DNA from: Candidatus Bathyarchaeota archaeon
GTDB taxonomy: Archaea > Thermoproteota > CALKCG01 > B24 > JAGTQN01
Direction of reading: 5' to 3'
Assembly (NCBI GenBank): GCA_018396395.1
Contig: JAGTQN010000104.1
Span: forward strand, 1 to 5,666
Length of the DNA stretch: 5,666 nucleotides
Below, piece after piece: positions 5,619-5,666 of this stretch. Numbering within the stretch: the stretch's first letter is position 1; each line of letters opens with the position of its first letter. Position numbers and translations under genes: made by a program. The notes beneath the pieces were generated by a model. That model ran no database searches, was not told where the DNA came from, and was given only the letters and a program-made list of their open reading frames with translations.

Positions 5619-5643
5619 AACTAAACTTTGGCAAATTTTAGTT
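5619..5643 (+). terminator. hairpin downstream of the 5197 gene
   Basis: AACTAAA (5619-5625) pairs with TTTAGTT (5637-5643), and inside it TTT (5627-5629) pairs with AAA (5633-5635). Together they form a 10-bp stem with one C-T mismatch and a 3-nt loop. A pyrimidine stretch with TTTT follows at 5646-5654. It lies 48 nt past the stop codon. A terminator is plausible, though the stem is AT-rich and so weak in a thermophile. It could also be an operator for a gene beyond the window edge. Confidence 0.35.
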
Positions 5644-5666
5644 ATCTCCTTTTGCAGGCCTTTAAG

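Overview
The window looks archaeal. It carries a complete gatD-gatE pair, which encodes the archaea-specific Glu-tRNA(Gln) amidotransferase, next to a small winged-helix protein of a type common in archaea. There is also a PurM/HypE-superfamily enzyme of an archaeal flavour, and a short helical protein resembling the PaREP1/HEPN-like proteins of Thermoproteota (TACK archaea). TATA-like boxes, short leaders and frequent TTG starts agree with this. A thermophilic TACK-group archaeon is my best guess, but this is inference and no marker here fixes the lineage.

Layout. Positions 1-126 hold no gene I can support, only a four-copy AAAGG tandem repeat and a pyrimidine-rich tract (minus-strand reading) beyond a minus-strand gene. 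Positions 127-450 (minus) encode a small winged-helix DNA-binding protein; a GGAGG Shine-Dalgarno selects the ATG at 450 over an upstream TTG. Positions 451-679 form a divergent intergenic region with two inverted repeats and no convincing gene. gatD (680-2011) and gatE (2012-3916) are directly abutted on the plus strand, both starting with TTG after a run of G. A HypE-like AIR-synthase-family gene (3943-4977, minus) converges on gatE, with 26 bp between the stop codons and an inverted repeat that begins and ends exactly at the two stops. Positions 4978-5196 form a second divergent region, containing a GC-rich, foldable segment and a duplicated TATA-like 13-mer. An AT-rich gene for a 124-residue helical protein follows (5197-5571), and then a hairpin that may terminate it.

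Function. GatD releases ammonia from glutamine (asparaginase-like), and GatE activates Glu-tRNA(Gln) and amidates it. Archaea without GlnRS need this pair for glutamine decoding. The other three genes have no evident functional tie to gatDE. The most unusual part is 4978-5196: a foldable GC-rich block between AT-rich flanks, beside a base-composition shift into the 5197-5571 gene. It could be an unannotated small RNA, a structured leader or a mobile-element relic; the sequence alone does not decide.
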